A stretch of DNA of 64,000 nt from NCBI GenBank assembly GCA_937876375.1, contig CALEHY010000019.1:1-64000 (forward strand), read 5' to 3'. The notes under the pieces were generated by a model. The model did not search any database. It had not been told where the DNA came from and saw nothing but the letters and a program-made list of their open reading frames with translations. This DNA comes from an uncultured Clostridia bacterium (GTDB lineage Bacteria > Bacillota > Clostridia > Oscillospirales > Acutalibacteraceae). Positions 34,000-43,061 of this stretch are shown here, piece after piece (the stretch's first letter is position 1; each line of letters opens with the position of its first letter). Both the position numbers and the translations under genes were made by a program.

Positions 34000-35193
34000 T
34001 TATTTCACCCTACCATACAAGCATTTTGTTGCTTCCTTTTCGATAACCAAGCCACAGTAGTTGCACATAATGCATTTTGCCTCGTTCTGTGTGCCATCGT
34101 GTAGCTTCCTTACCAGATTTGGCTCGCAGATGAAAGGTCTGCAAAGCGATACATAGTCTGCTTTTTTACTAGCAATGATACTCTCCATATCATCAAGCTT
34201 GTGTATACCACCGACCACGATAACTGGGATTGACAATGCCGACTTTATGCTCTGTGCATTAGCAACATTAAAGTTCTCGAGTGGTGTTGGTTGCTTAATC
34301 ATAGGGTTAACTAGGTTCGCCATCTTCAGCGAAAATGCCTTTAGCCCTTTAGGAAATCTTGCTACTGGCTCACGGTACTTGAACACAGCATCCATAGGCA
34401 TCACCTTGCTACGCATAGTGTTCATTCCATCCTCTACTGTGCCACAGGACACCTCGACAGCATCTAGCCCAGCACTCTGCAGTAGCTCCAAAATCTTGAT
34501 AGTAGAGTAGATATCCATACCATTCTTGCGATTGTCCTCGGCAGAAATCTTTATCCACACTGGCAGACTAGTGGCAGACTCAATGCCCTTTACTATCTCG
34601 CATACAATTCGGCATCTGTTCTCTATCGAGCCGCCCCAATCATCCGTACGACGATTGCCATAAGCCGACATAAAATCGTGCAACAAATATCCGTGACCAC
34701 CGTGTAGCTGAACAGCGTCGAAGCCAGCCTTCTCTGCCCTAACTGCACCAGCAACGAAATCAGCGATTATCTCCCTAATACCATCATCGTCCAGCACCCT
34801 TGCACTATCAGGATAGAATGCGTGCAAAACATTTGATGGTGCGACCTTTTGCAATCCGATAGCCTTTGACGAGGTCTGTCGACCACAATGTGCAAGCTGT
34901 AGCACGATAGGTGCACCCTCGCTGTGCACAGCGTCACAAAGTGCACTGTATCTGTCGATATTTTCATCATCAAAGATGGTCAGCATACGAGGATATGGCG
35001 ACACACCATTCCTACTAACAGACGCATAGCCAGTGATGATACAGCCAACCTCGTTCTTCGCCAAGTTGCGATATTTTCTAATCAGCTCATCAGATGGAGC
35101 ACCATTTTCATCAGCTAATCCGTCGTGGGTTGCCGACCTAAATATTCTATTTTTTACCTCTATACCGTTAATATAGCTTGTATCAAAAATCAT
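34000..35193 (-). CDS. NADH:flavin oxidoreductase (old yellow enzyme family)
   Basis: A 397-residue FMN enzyme with the OYE TIM barrel. Visible: NRIFRSATHDGLADENG at the start, VLQLAHCGRQTSSKA, the active-site DAVQLHGGHGYLLHDFMSAYGNRRTDDWGGSIENR (conserved across the class, given here only as landmarks), VVGGIHKL and CRPFICEPNLVRK. Near the end a Cys-rich stretch (CIMCNYCG) sits at a position like the iron-sulfur cluster of the 2,4-dienoyl-CoA reductase subgroup, but the C-terminal flavin domain of that group is absent. Lies three bases after the GH38-like gene; one operon. Substrate unknown. Confidence 0.88.
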   Translation of the reverse strand: MIFDTSYINGIEVKNRIFRSATHDGLADENGAPSDELIRKYRNLAKNEVGCIITGYASVSRNGVSPYPRMLTIFDDENIDRYSALCDAVHSEGAPIVLQLAHCGRQTSSKAIGLQKVAPSNVLHAFYPDSARVLDDDGIREIIADFVAGAVRAEKAGFDAVQLHGGHGYLLHDFMSAYGNRRTDDWGGSIENRCRIVCEIVKGIESATSLPVWIKISAEDNRKNGMDIYSTIKILELLQSAGLDAVEVSCGTVEDGMNTMRSKVMPMDAVFKYREPVARFPKGLKAFSLKMANLVNPMIKQPTPLENFNVANAQSIKSALSIPVIVVGGIHKLDDMESIIASKKADYVSLCRPFICEPNLVRKLHDGTQNEAKCIMCNYCGLVIEKEATKCLYGRVK

Positions 35194-35195
35194 AA

Positions 35196-37115
35196 CTAAT
35201 CCTTTATCATATACGAAAATCTAAATCTTGCATTCTGTCCATACCAGAGTGGGAAATTTGTGCCCCAAACATTGTCATATAGCACGAATGATACGCCATC
35301 AGCCAAATCGCCATACTTGTTGTTCCAATCCATCATATGCACCCTACCAATAAACACAAGTGGGTTGAGATGATTGATGATTTCAGCATTTTCGGCAACA
35401 ACGCTCTGCACAGCAGATAGCTTGCGATTGCCATTGTAGACAATGTCGAATGGGTCGACCAGACCACCTAGCTTCTTGTATCGTATGTCACCATTCTTAA
35501 CTGGGAAATTGACAGAGATTGACTCTGTAATACGGCTAACAGGCTTGTCAAACCAGCAAAGCTCAACGCTGATATCATCACCGATTGTATACATAGCCTG
35601 CATACACCTTGGAGCACCCAGCTCATTGTAGCAGTAGTCATCAATAGCAAGATTCACTAACAGCTTGTCACCACTAGCGACAGCACTGACCATATTGTAG
35701 GTGAAATCACCTTGCTTAAACTTGCTGTCGAGTGGCAGGAGATTTGGCCTGCCAAAATCTTGTAGTGACCAATGCTTCGTCTCCTCAATATTTCGGTTGT
35801 AATCCCTATGCCAGTTTTCGTAATCTTGACCACCATAGGAGCGATATGTAACGAGTGGAGCATCATTGCCACCAACAATGGTCTTGCCATTCTTAGCAAT
35901 AGACTTGATGCCACCGAATGAATTAATAGTAAATGTTATTTCACCAACTGTCAGAGTATCAGCACTCTGCCCGTCAAGAGCAATCATTTCTGTAGGAACA
36001 AGGGCGTTGATTTTTGCCTCTGCCACCTCTCTGTGCTCATCAGACAAACAGGATAGTGCAAAGGCGATATACTCCCTCTGCTCTGCCCAGCTTTTTTCAA
36101 TTTTTACGAATTTGCCAGCGCTCTGCACTGGTGCAAAATCCCCTCGAAGATAGTAATCGTTGATGCCCTCAATCAGCTTGCAATCCATACCACAGGTGTG
36201 CTCTGCAAGACAAAGAATATAACTACATAGCCCCTTATATTCTTCACTGTCACGAGACAGAGTGCCATCGTCTAGCCAATCATTCTTGCAAGCGATGAGG
36301 GTGCGCAATGCACCAGCCTTGTATGGATCGGTAGCACCACCGTGTATCCAGCTGTCACCAATCTCACTCTCGATAACTGGTAGCTTGTCACGAACTGCCC
36401 AAATCTGCTCGGCATAATCATCAAGTGTGCCACCCACTACCTCGTAGTCAGGATATTTTTCGCCAATACCTTTTACATTGTCAAGAACAGCACTGCTACC
36501 ACTAGCACCGTGATTATCTAGCGTATGGTCAAAATAGAGAATATCATCGACATACTCGTTCTTGTACTCACCACCATACTCACCAGAGTAGATAACGACT
36601 ACCTCGCTATCACCATTCCTCCACAAAAAGCAAGGTGGCACGTCAGCAAGTGCAGATGCACCATTAACACCGATATGCAGTAGCTTGATACCGTGCTTTG
36701 CAAGTAGTGGCACTAGCGATTTTGTATGACCAGGAACGTCAGTCATCTTTGACGCAATAGTTGTTCTGCCACGGATAGCATCTAGTCTTTCTACTATGGA
36801 CAGACCATAGTCGAGTGTGTCATAGTCTAACAATTCCGTATGCAGAGTGAATGGCAGAGCGTGTGGTGCGATATCACCATTCTTCAGTGCATTTTTGAGC
36901 TTTAATTTGTTCTCCTTTGTGCCATAATCGAGTGCCTCGTTCAATATCCACGAGCCAGTGGTCCAAACAAAGCGTTTTTGACCATCATTAACACTCTCTG
37001 CAACGTCGATAGCACTAGGTATAAACTCGTTAATATACCTATCTCTGATATTCATTGCGTAATCAGTAAAACCGAGGTCCAAATGTGTCTTTGACACGAC
37101 GATAACCTTTTTCAT
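35196..37115 (-). CDS. GH38-like glycoside hydrolase / DUF5054 family protein
   Basis: A 639-residue cytosolic protein (no signal peptide). The N-terminal 270 residues resemble the GH38 alpha-mannosidase seven-stranded barrel: VVSKTHLDLGFTDYA holds the metal-binding His/Asp at the first strand, RFVWTTGSWILNEALD follows, and IGDSWIHGGATDPYKAG is at a likely active-site strand. The C-terminal half is beta-rich like the GH38 sandwich domain. I place it in the DUF5054 family, whose substrate is not established. First gene of a two-gene operon with the OYE protein, divergent from an oxidoreductase/sugar-transporter operon, which supports a carbohydrate role. Confidence 0.72.
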   Translation of the reverse strand: MKKVIVVSKTHLDLGFTDYAMNIRDRYINEFIPSAIDVAESVNDGQKRFVWTTGSWILNEALDYGTKENKLKLKNALKNGDIAPHALPFTLHTELLDYDTLDYGLSIVERLDAIRGRTTIASKMTDVPGHTKSLVPLLAKHGIKLLHIGVNGASALADVPPCFLWRNGDSEVVVIYSGEYGGEYKNEYVDDILYFDHTLDNHGASGSSAVLDNVKGIGEKYPDYEVVGGTLDDYAEQIWAVRDKLPVIESEIGDSWIHGGATDPYKAGALRTLIACKNDWLDDGTLSRDSEEYKGLCSYILCLAEHTCGMDCKLIEGINDYYLRGDFAPVQSAGKFVKIEKSWAEQREYIAFALSCLSDEHREVAEAKINALVPTEMIALDGQSADTLTVGEITFTINSFGGIKSIAKNGKTIVGGNDAPLVTYRSYGGQDYENWHRDYNRNIEETKHWSLQDFGRPNLLPLDSKFKQGDFTYNMVSAVASGDKLLVNLAIDDYCYNELGAPRCMQAMYTIGDDISVELCWFDKPVSRITESISVNFPVKNGDIRYKKLGGLVDPFDIVYNGNRKLSAVQSVVAENAEIINHLNPLVFIGRVHMMDWNNKYGDLADGVSFVLYDNVWGTNFPLWYGQNARFRFSYMIKD

Positions 37116-37144
37116 AGCTACACCACCTAAAACGATATATCTCT

Positions 37145-37173
37145 ATATTATAGTAATATTGCTATTTAGTCAA
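37145..37173 (-). promoter_or_regulatory. Promoter of the GH38-like/OYE operon
   Basis: On the minus strand TTGACT (37168-37173), a 17-base spacer and TAATAT (37145-37150), about 30 bases before the ATG at 37115. Confidence 0.6.
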
Positions 37174-37202
37174 ATATAAAGTTTTGTAAAAAAGAATAAT
37201 TA

Positions 37203-37240
37203 TTGCGTTTTGTCCCCTAATGATATAAAATAGGACAAAA
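37203..37240 (+). promoter_or_regulatory. Promoter with 8-base dyad operator for the Gfo/Idh/MocA-transporter operon
   Basis: TTGCGT (37203-37208), a 17-base spacer and TAAAAT (37226-37231). The perfect inverted repeat TTTTGTCC (37208-37215) and GGACAAAA (37233-37240) brackets the spacer and -10 box, so a bound dimer would block transcription. GGAGGTG for the ATG at 37254 follows directly. Confidence 0.6.
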
Positions 37241-37253
37241 TGGAGGTGCTGAT

Positions 37254-38234
37254 ATGAAATACAAATGGGCATGTATTGGCTGTGGCCATATTGCTAACGA
37301 AATGGCACAGGCTATGCAAGGGGTCGGTGGTACCTTTTACGGAGTGTACAGCAGAACAATGGAGAGAGCAAAGGATTTTGCAGATAAATATGGTATCGAA
37401 AGGGTGTATTCGTCCATCGACGAGCTACTAGCTGACGATATCGATATCGTGTATATCGCTACTCCTCACAATTCACATATCGAATATCTAAAAAAATCAC
37501 TTGGTGCAAAAAAGCACGTGCTATGCGAAAAGGCAATTACGCTTAACTCGAACGAGCTGGATATTGCTGTCAAAATCGCAAAGGAGAACAATGTCGTTCT
37601 TGCAGAGGCTATGACAATTTTCCACTGTCCAGTGTACAAGAGGCTTGACGAGATAATCAAGAGTGGCAAGCTTGGTGCGCTCAAGACAGTTATGGTAAAT
37701 CTTGGGTCATACAAGGAATATGATATGACAAACAGATTCTTTAATATGTCGCTTGCTGGTGGTGCAATGCTTGATATTGGTGTGTATGCACTGTCATTCG
37801 CACGATATTTTATGACAAAAAGCCCAGATTGCGACACACAGGTGCTATCACAGATGAAAAAAGCACCTACCGGCGTTGATGAACAAGTAAATATGCTACT
37901 CACTAACGACAATAACGAGATGGCGACAGTTAACCTTGCCCTAACCTCAAAAATGCCAAAGCTAGGCTACGCTGGATTCGACAAGGGATATATCACTGTC
38001 GACAACTACAATCGCACCAATCGTGCCACAATCACATACACCGATGATGAACATATCGAGGTGATAGAGGACGATACAACTATGATAGGTGCCCTAGCAT
38101 ACGAGGTCGAGGATATGGAGAACGCTGTAGCTGGTGAGGAGAACAGAATGCACCTGGACTACACCATCGACGTGATGAAAATCATGACCCATGTTAGATA
38201 TCAACACGATATGCTATACCCAGAGGAACAGTAA
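37254..38234 (+). CDS. Gfo/Idh/MocA-family oxidoreductase
   Basis: A 326-residue NAD(P)-dependent sugar or cyclitol dehydrogenase. The Rossmann start WACIGCGHIANEMAQAM, the family hallmark CEKAITLNSNE (usual CEKP, here A for P), and the sheet domain with GGAMLDIGVYAL (Asp/His-type active-site strand) are visible. It most resembles trans-1,2-dihydrobenzene-1,2-diol dehydrogenase-like members. Two bases before the transporter gene and divergent from the GH38-like operon, so it may oxidise a sugar taken up by that transporter. The exact substrate cannot be read from sequence. Confidence 0.87.
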   Translation: MKYKWACIGCGHIANEMAQAMQGVGGTFYGVYSRTMERAKDFADKYGIERVYSSIDELLADDIDIVYIATPHNSHIEYLKKSLGAKKHVLCEKAITLNSNELDIAVKIAKENNVVLAEAMTIFHCPVYKRLDEIIKSGKLGALKTVMVNLGSYKEYDMTNRFFNMSLAGGAMLDIGVYALSFARYFMTKSPDCDTQVLSQMKKAPTGVDEQVNMLLTNDNNEMATVNLALTSKMPKLGYAGFDKGYITVDNYNRTNRATITYTDDEHIEVIEDDTTMIGALAYEVEDMENAVAGEENRMHLDYTIDVMKIMTHVRYQHDMLYPEEQ

Positions 38235-38236
38235 GT

Positions 38237-39190
38237 ATGGTATATTACGGATTTGTCGTTCTGCTAGTTGCCGGACTATGTCAAGGCAGCTACGGACTGG
38301 GATACAAAAAATACCCACCATTCTCGTGGGCAGCATTTTGGGGCGTGTACAACATAATGTGTATGCTATCAGCGACACTGTTTGTGCTAATCTCTGCGCC
38401 AAAATTCATCGAAATTTACGCCAGTCAAGGATTAGGATATTTTGTCGTTCCACTGATATGTGGTGCTGCATGGGGGCTGTCATCGATAGGCTTCTCAAAG
38501 GGTATCACTATGGTCGGTATGAGCCTTGTATACGGTATATCAATGGGAATATCTACCATCGTTGGCTCTATAACACCGATGTTGATGGGTGACGGACTCA
38601 CAAAATCGGTGCTGTTTTGGCTAGGTCTAGCACTAACTCTTCTCGGTGTAGTAATCGTCACCATCGCTGGCATCAAGCGTGACGGTGGTGTCAAGGGCTC
38701 AATGCTAGGAATAGGGCTGTCGATATTTTCCGGTGTAGGCTCTGGCTTTATGAATGTTGGATTTGCACACAGCGACAGCATATCATCAGTACTAGAGCAA
38801 TACGGATACTCACAAATGGCAGTGTCTGCTGTAAAATGGCTACCAGTTTTGGTAGGTGGTGGCATCGCTTGTGTATTATACTGTATCGGTGAGGTCAGTG
38901 CAAAAAAAGAATGGCACACCCTAACAGCAAAGACCAGCAAAACACGAGCACTAAAACTGTTCGGTATCAGCATAATATGGTATTCGGCACTAATGCTGTA
39001 CGGATATTCCACATATCTGCTAGGCGATATGGGTAGTACAGTCGGCTGGATATTATTCAACGCACTAGCGCTGATTATATCAGTCCTATGGGGACTAAAA
39101 ACTGGCGAATGGAAGGGCACAAAAAAGTCCACCCTGTTCATCGGATGCATAGTCCTCATCATCGCCTGGGTCCTAATCGCAATGGTGTAA
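38237..39190 (+). CDS. RhaT-like sugar/H+ symporter (DMT superfamily)
   Basis: A 317-residue integral membrane protein with about ten hydrophobic spans. The start VAGLCQGSYGLGYKKYPPFSWAAFWGVYN and the pattern GAAWGLSSIGFSKGITMVGMSL match the L-rhamnose-proton symporter family, including the GxxWGxG-type loops and glycine-rich helix packing. It begins two bases after the oxidoreductase stop and has no clear ribosome site of its own apart from AGGAACAGTA, so coupling is likely. Rhamnose is the model substrate of the family, but no rhamnose genes are near, so specificity is open. Confidence 0.8.
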   Translation: MVYYGFVVLLVAGLCQGSYGLGYKKYPPFSWAAFWGVYNIMCMLSATLFVLISAPKFIEIYASQGLGYFVVPLICGAAWGLSSIGFSKGITMVGMSLVYGISMGISTIVGSITPMLMGDGLTKSVLFWLGLALTLLGVVIVTIAGIKRDGGVKGSMLGIGLSIFSGVGSGFMNVGFAHSDSISSVLEQYGYSQMAVSAVKWLPVLVGGGIACVLYCIGEVSAKKEWHTLTAKTSKTRALKLFGISIIWYSALMLYGYSTYLLGDMGSTVGWILFNALALIISVLWGLKTGEWKGTKKSTLFIGCIVLIIAWVLIAMV

Positions 39191-39251
39191 AATATGGAAT
39201 TACAATCACGAAAACCCTATCAAATGGACTGAAGATGAATTATATAATAAC

Positions 39252-39290
39252 AAAGAGCTATAACCCAATGGGCTATAGCTCTTTATTTTA
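39252..39290. terminator. Bidirectional terminator
   Basis: A 16-base stem with one mismatch (39252-39267 with 39269-39284, AAAGAGCTATAACCCA against TGGGCTATAGCTCTTT) ends the transporter operon and the convergent acetyltransferase gene. Confidence 0.8.
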
Positions 39291-39950
39291 TCTTTTTCTT
39301 AAAGGTAATGGAGTCTCATTTTTCATATATGTTTCCCACACATTGATACGGTCGGACTCATCTATCTCACGCATAACCTTGGCTGGCACGCCACCCACTA
39401 TTGTGTTAGGTGGGACGTCGCTAGTAACAACAGCACCAGCAGCGACAATACTGTTCTCCCCAATGTTGACGCCACCACAGATGGTAGCACTAGAGCATAT
39501 CCACGAATTTTTGCCAATCACGATAGGAGATGCATACTCTAAATCATGGTGTCCATCTGGATAATCCTGTGGCAATCTCTCCTCTGCTAAAAATGGATGC
39601 ATAGGTGTTGCCAAGGTTACATTAGCGCCAATCCACACACCATCACCAAGGGTGATAGGTGCAACGTCAAGAAATGTACTGTTGTAATTCACAAAACAGC
39701 CCTTGCCAACCTTAATATTAACGCCATATTCACAGTAAAATGGTGCAAAGACAAAGAAATTCTGCCCCTTTGCCGATGGCACAAGTCTAGTCAATGCTCT
39801 CTGTTTTGTGCCATATAGCCACATTGGTATTCTGTTAAATCTGTCACAACGAGCAAGTCCCCTTGCGTGTCTTTTGAACAAATCCTTTGAGTCAGCGTTG
39901 TACAGCTTGCCAGCTACCATTCTGTCCCATTCGTTTATACCATTTGCCAT
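39288..39950 (-). CDS. Sugar O-acetyltransferase (LacA/Maa/NodL left-handed beta-helix family)
   Basis: A 220-residue acetyl-CoA-dependent transferase, likely trimeric and cytosolic. The N-terminal Mac-type helical domain (EWDRMVAGKLYNADSKDLFKRH) is followed by hexapeptide repeats forming the beta-helix (FFVFAPFYCEYGVNIKVGKG, VWIGANVTLATPMHP with the catalytic His, NSWICSSATICGGVNIGENSIVAAGAVVTSDVPPN across turns). It fits maltose/galactoside acetyltransferases, which acetylate free sugars. It starts 18 bases after the phosphatase gene stop on the same strand, so both may be co-transcribed. Confidence 0.9.
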   Translation of the reverse strand: MANGINEWDRMVAGKLYNADSKDLFKRHARGLARCDRFNRIPMWLYGTKQRALTRLVPSAKGQNFFVFAPFYCEYGVNIKVGKGCFVNYNSTFLDVAPITLGDGVWIGANVTLATPMHPFLAEERLPQDYPDGHHDLEYASPIVIGKNSWICSSATICGGVNIGENSIVAAGAVVTSDVPPNTIVGGVPAKVMREIDESDRINVWETYMKNETPLPLRKR

Positions 39951-39968
39951 AATGTTACTCCATATCAG

Positions 39969-42776
39969 TTATATATTCTTAATGATGGTTAAGACATTCT
40001 TTTCATTTTCGTATCTGTACTGAATATCATCCATAGATTTCTTGACCATATAGATACCTAGTCCACCGATTTCCCTATCCTCTGCTGACAGAGTGATATC
40101 TGGATCCTCCTTGATGAGTGGGTTATATGGCACACCCTCATCGATAAAGGTCACAGCAACAGCATGTGGCTCTTCTATCTCATTCACCTTTACAGTGACT
40201 GGACCAGTGCTATCTGGATAAGCAAATTTGACAATATTGCTGTAAATCTCGTCTATCGCAACAGACATTTGGATAGTAGCCTTCATAGGACAATCGAGCT
40301 TCTCCATCTCCTCTGTGACAAAGTCGGTCACAGCGTTGATATCGCTAATCTGTGCGTTGTCAAAATGCATCTGTGGAGTTAAGTCACCATTGTATTTGAA
40401 TGCGAGCATAGTGATATCGTCGAACTGCTCTGCATCGCCAACAAATGCGTCAACGTCCTGCTTAACAGCTGTGCACAAATCATCCATACTATCAAAATCA
40501 CGAGAATTAAGCACCTTTTGCAATCTCTCCTCACCATAAAGCTCGTTGTTCAAATTAGTAGCCTCCGTTACACCATCAGTGTATAGGAAGATAATATCTC
40601 CTGGCTGAAGCTGTAGCTCCTGCAATCTGTATTTAATGCCCTCCATACCAGCTAGGACAAATCCAGCTCTGCTCTTTAGGTACTCAAATCCACCATCAGC
40701 GTGTCGAACAAGTGGTGGATTATGACCAGCGTTAGCGAACTGAACTAGACCATTGTCAAGGTTAATCCTACCCTGCCAAGCTGTGACGAACATACCAGCA
40801 TCATTACCATCACATAGCGACTCGTTACCCTTGGTGAATACATTGTCGAGAGTCAAATCATTCTCTGTTAGACCCTTTAGCTCGGATTTTGCCCTCATCA
40901 TAAACATAGCTGCTGGAATACCCTTGCCAGATACGTCTGCGATAAGGATATTGAGTATATTCGACCTAGTGAAATAAAAGTCGTAAAAGTCGCCACCAAC
41001 CTCTTTGGCTGTATCCATATAAGCGTGGATATCAAGCTCCTTGCGTTTTGGAAACGCTGGGAAATTATTTGGCAGAGCAGATGCTTGGATATTCTTTGCA
41101 AACTCTAGCTCCTTGTCGATACGCTTTGATGCCTCATCGATATAATGCTTCAAGGTGTCAACAGTGCTGTTGATATCGTCCGATAGCGACGCAAATTCCG
41201 AATTAGTGCGAACATTGATAGTCTCATTAAGGTCGCCACCAGTGATTTTTGCAAGAGAATGGTTGATATCCTCAATCTTGCTAACGACAACCCTCTTAAT
41301 AATCAGATATACAAACACGAACAGCACGCCAAATATCAATATCTCAAGAAATGAGTTGAGATACATAGCAGCGTCACGCACCTGATAAACCTCGTCCACT
41401 GGAATAGTAGACACGATATAATAACCCTCTGCAGAGCTGAAATAGCATAGGCTGTCTACACCATTAATCTCTATACGGAAAACTGTGTCAGGGTCAAATT
41501 CACCCTTTGACGCTGTGTTGCTGTCAAAATTCCTAGTGTCGAACCCCTTTGGTGCAGATACAAGCTTGAACTTTTCGTTCAAGATGATAATGCCACCACT
41601 CGAGCCAACCTTTCTATTCTTTGTAAAGCCATTAATTTCGCTATCGATATCATGCTGAAAATGGTCTGCATCATATCCAACCTGAACGAAGCCACCCTCT
41701 ACTCTGACGCCAGCATATTTGCGATACATTGTCTCGTCATAGGAGATAGGACCATAGTCCTGAACATACTCGACCTTGTTGCCGATAAGCCCCATGAATT
41801 TTGCCGACTGGTCACCAGATTTCATATCATAGCCAACAAAATCAGCATTTGTACTACTGGTTATTATGCCCTGCTTGTTGACGATATTGATTTCTGCAAC
41901 GTCATATTTTTCTGCGATTTCATCGATATTATCAGCGTTGACAGATTTTGCAACAGTTTTTGCTAGTGACAGCAGATTTCGGTCAGATGCGTCCCTAATA
42001 TCAGCCTTGACCACCTCAACAGCGTTCTTTAGCGACTCATCGGCCTGTGTCTTTGATATACCGGTCTGGAACTGGAAAAGGAACACTGTAGTCACAACGA
42101 ATGCCACAGCAACAGTCAAGAGCAGCCATCTCTGTATAGTTTGTGATATTCTCACACCATCTTTGTCACGCTGTGCCCTTTTCTTAATAGGTAGTGATAG
42201 CACCATAGCAGCAAGCATAACGGACACACCGTTAGCAATAATCATCGGTGCAGAGCAGTCAGCAACGACCTCAATAGCTCTAGTAGGTGTGGCGATATTG
42301 GTGATGAACACCATCGTTAGGTGGAAAACCTCCATAACGACACCAACAGCCAGTGACAATGGCCAGCTAGGACGCTTGTTCTCGAACATATATTTGCGAA
42401 GTCCTGCAGCATAAAAGCCTGCCAAAACAGTGGACACAGAGCAAGCCACTCTAGTAAAGGCACTAACACCCCAGTACACCGATAGCCAACGCTCAACGCC
42501 ACCGATAACACCAGCGATAATACCGGCTGGACCACCGAAGAACAGACCTGCTATCAGCACAGCAGCATCACGAGCATTAGCCACAGCAATGGTCATAGGT
42601 ATACCCCATTCTGTGCCAAGAACAGCAAGACCACCAAAGATAACACCAAATATTATCTGCTTAACAGCATAATTCAGCTTGCCAAATGGTGTGTGTTTGT
42701 CGAGATTATGTAATATTAACGCAGCAATAACTGGTAACAGTGCTGCAATCGATAATTTAATATAACTTTCGAGCAT
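39969..42776 (-). CDS. Membrane SpoIIE/RsbU-type PP2C phosphatase with HAMP and HATPase domains
   Basis: A 935-residue signalling protein. Order: 5TMR-LytS-like membrane sensor (about 1-190), another span (205-225), an extracellular Cache-like domain (230-440), a span (445-468), HAMP (470-525), coiled coil, PP2C phosphatase (560-770; KEVGGDFYDFY, LIADVSGKGIPAAMF metal Asp residues) and a C-terminal GHKL anti-sigma-type kinase domain (800-935; VAIDEIYSNIVKFAYPD, GGLGIYMVKKSMDDIQYRY). Such proteins both dephosphorylate an anti-anti-sigma factor and may bind a partner, controlling a partner-switching stress or envelope response. No STAS gene is in the window. Confidence 0.9.
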   Translation of the reverse strand: MLESYIKLSIAALLPVIAALILHNLDKHTPFGKLNYAVKQIIFGVIFGGLAVLGTEWGIPMTIAVANARDAAVLIAGLFFGGPAGIIAGVIGGVERWLSVYWGVSAFTRVACSVSTVLAGFYAAGLRKYMFENKRPSWPLSLAVGVVMEVFHLTMVFITNIATPTRAIEVVADCSAPMIIANGVSVMLAAMVLSLPIKKRAQRDKDGVRISQTIQRWLLLTVAVAFVVTTVFLFQFQTGISKTQADESLKNAVEVVKADIRDASDRNLLSLAKTVAKSVNADNIDEIAEKYDVAEINIVNKQGIITSSTNADFVGYDMKSGDQSAKFMGLIGNKVEYVQDYGPISYDETMYRKYAGVRVEGGFVQVGYDADHFQHDIDSEINGFTKNRKVGSSGGIIILNEKFKLVSAPKGFDTRNFDSNTASKGEFDPDTVFRIEINGVDSLCYFSSAEGYYIVSTIPVDEVYQVRDAAMYLNSFLEILIFGVLFVFVYLIIKRVVVSKIEDINHSLAKITGGDLNETINVRTNSEFASLSDDINSTVDTLKHYIDEASKRIDKELEFAKNIQASALPNNFPAFPKRKELDIHAYMDTAKEVGGDFYDFYFTRSNILNILIADVSGKGIPAAMFMMRAKSELKGLTENDLTLDNVFTKGNESLCDGNDAGMFVTAWQGRINLDNGLVQFANAGHNPPLVRHADGGFEYLKSRAGFVLAGMEGIKYRLQELQLQPGDIIFLYTDGVTEATNLNNELYGEERLQKVLNSRDFDSMDDLCTAVKQDVDAFVGDAEQFDDITMLAFKYNGDLTPQMHFDNAQISDINAVTDFVTEEMEKLDCPMKATIQMSVAIDEIYSNIVKFAYPDSTGPVTVKVNEIEEPHAVAVTFIDEGVPYNPLIKEDPDITLSAEDREIGGLGIYMVKKSMDDIQYRYENEKNVLTIIKNI

Positions 42777-42836
42777 AAAAATGTCCTCTTTTATATTTTG
42801 TATATTAATTATATATTACAATGAAAAAATTTTCAA

Positions 42837-43048
42837 TCCTTTTTGCCTACGCAAAAAACAAGCCCCCTTTTGCAAGGGAACATAATACGCCATATCATAA
42901 TACCAACCATATCCCCCAGTCTTTTTGCTACGCAAAAATCCAGCCCCCTTTTGCAAGGGGGCCTAAAAGGACATAATTATATTATTAACAAAATCCCCCA
43001 GTCGCATATAAAATGCGACAGCCCCCTTTTGCAAGGGGGCCTAATAGG
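42837..43048. repeat. Three tandem copies of a C-rich hairpin repeat
   Basis: Copies at about 42837-42879 (degenerate), 42911-42970 and 42992-43048. Each reads ATCCCCCAGT, a small variable hairpin (TTTTTGCTACGCAAAAA or GTCGCATATAAAATGCGAC), then AGCCCCCTTTTGCAAGGGGG and CCTAA. The inner hairpin sequence differs while the pairing is kept. The same plan with slightly different bases is used by the units at 1782-1834 and 1858-1910. The open frame across these repeats is not a gene. Confidence 0.85.
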
Positions 43049-43061
43049 TTAAATTATTGTA

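Noticed and set aside
38425..39162. 245-residue minus-strand open frame
   Set aside because: Antisense to the RhaT-like transporter, with no family resemblance.
42837..43048. Possible CRISPR array
   Set aside because: Only three imperfect units, strongly palindromic, with conserved rather than unique spacers and no cas genes.
42843..43052. Plus-strand open frame of 69 residues with repeated SPLLQGG peptides
   Set aside because: It is translation of the C-rich hairpin repeats; no ribosome site, and the same DNA repeat occurs elsewhere without an open frame.
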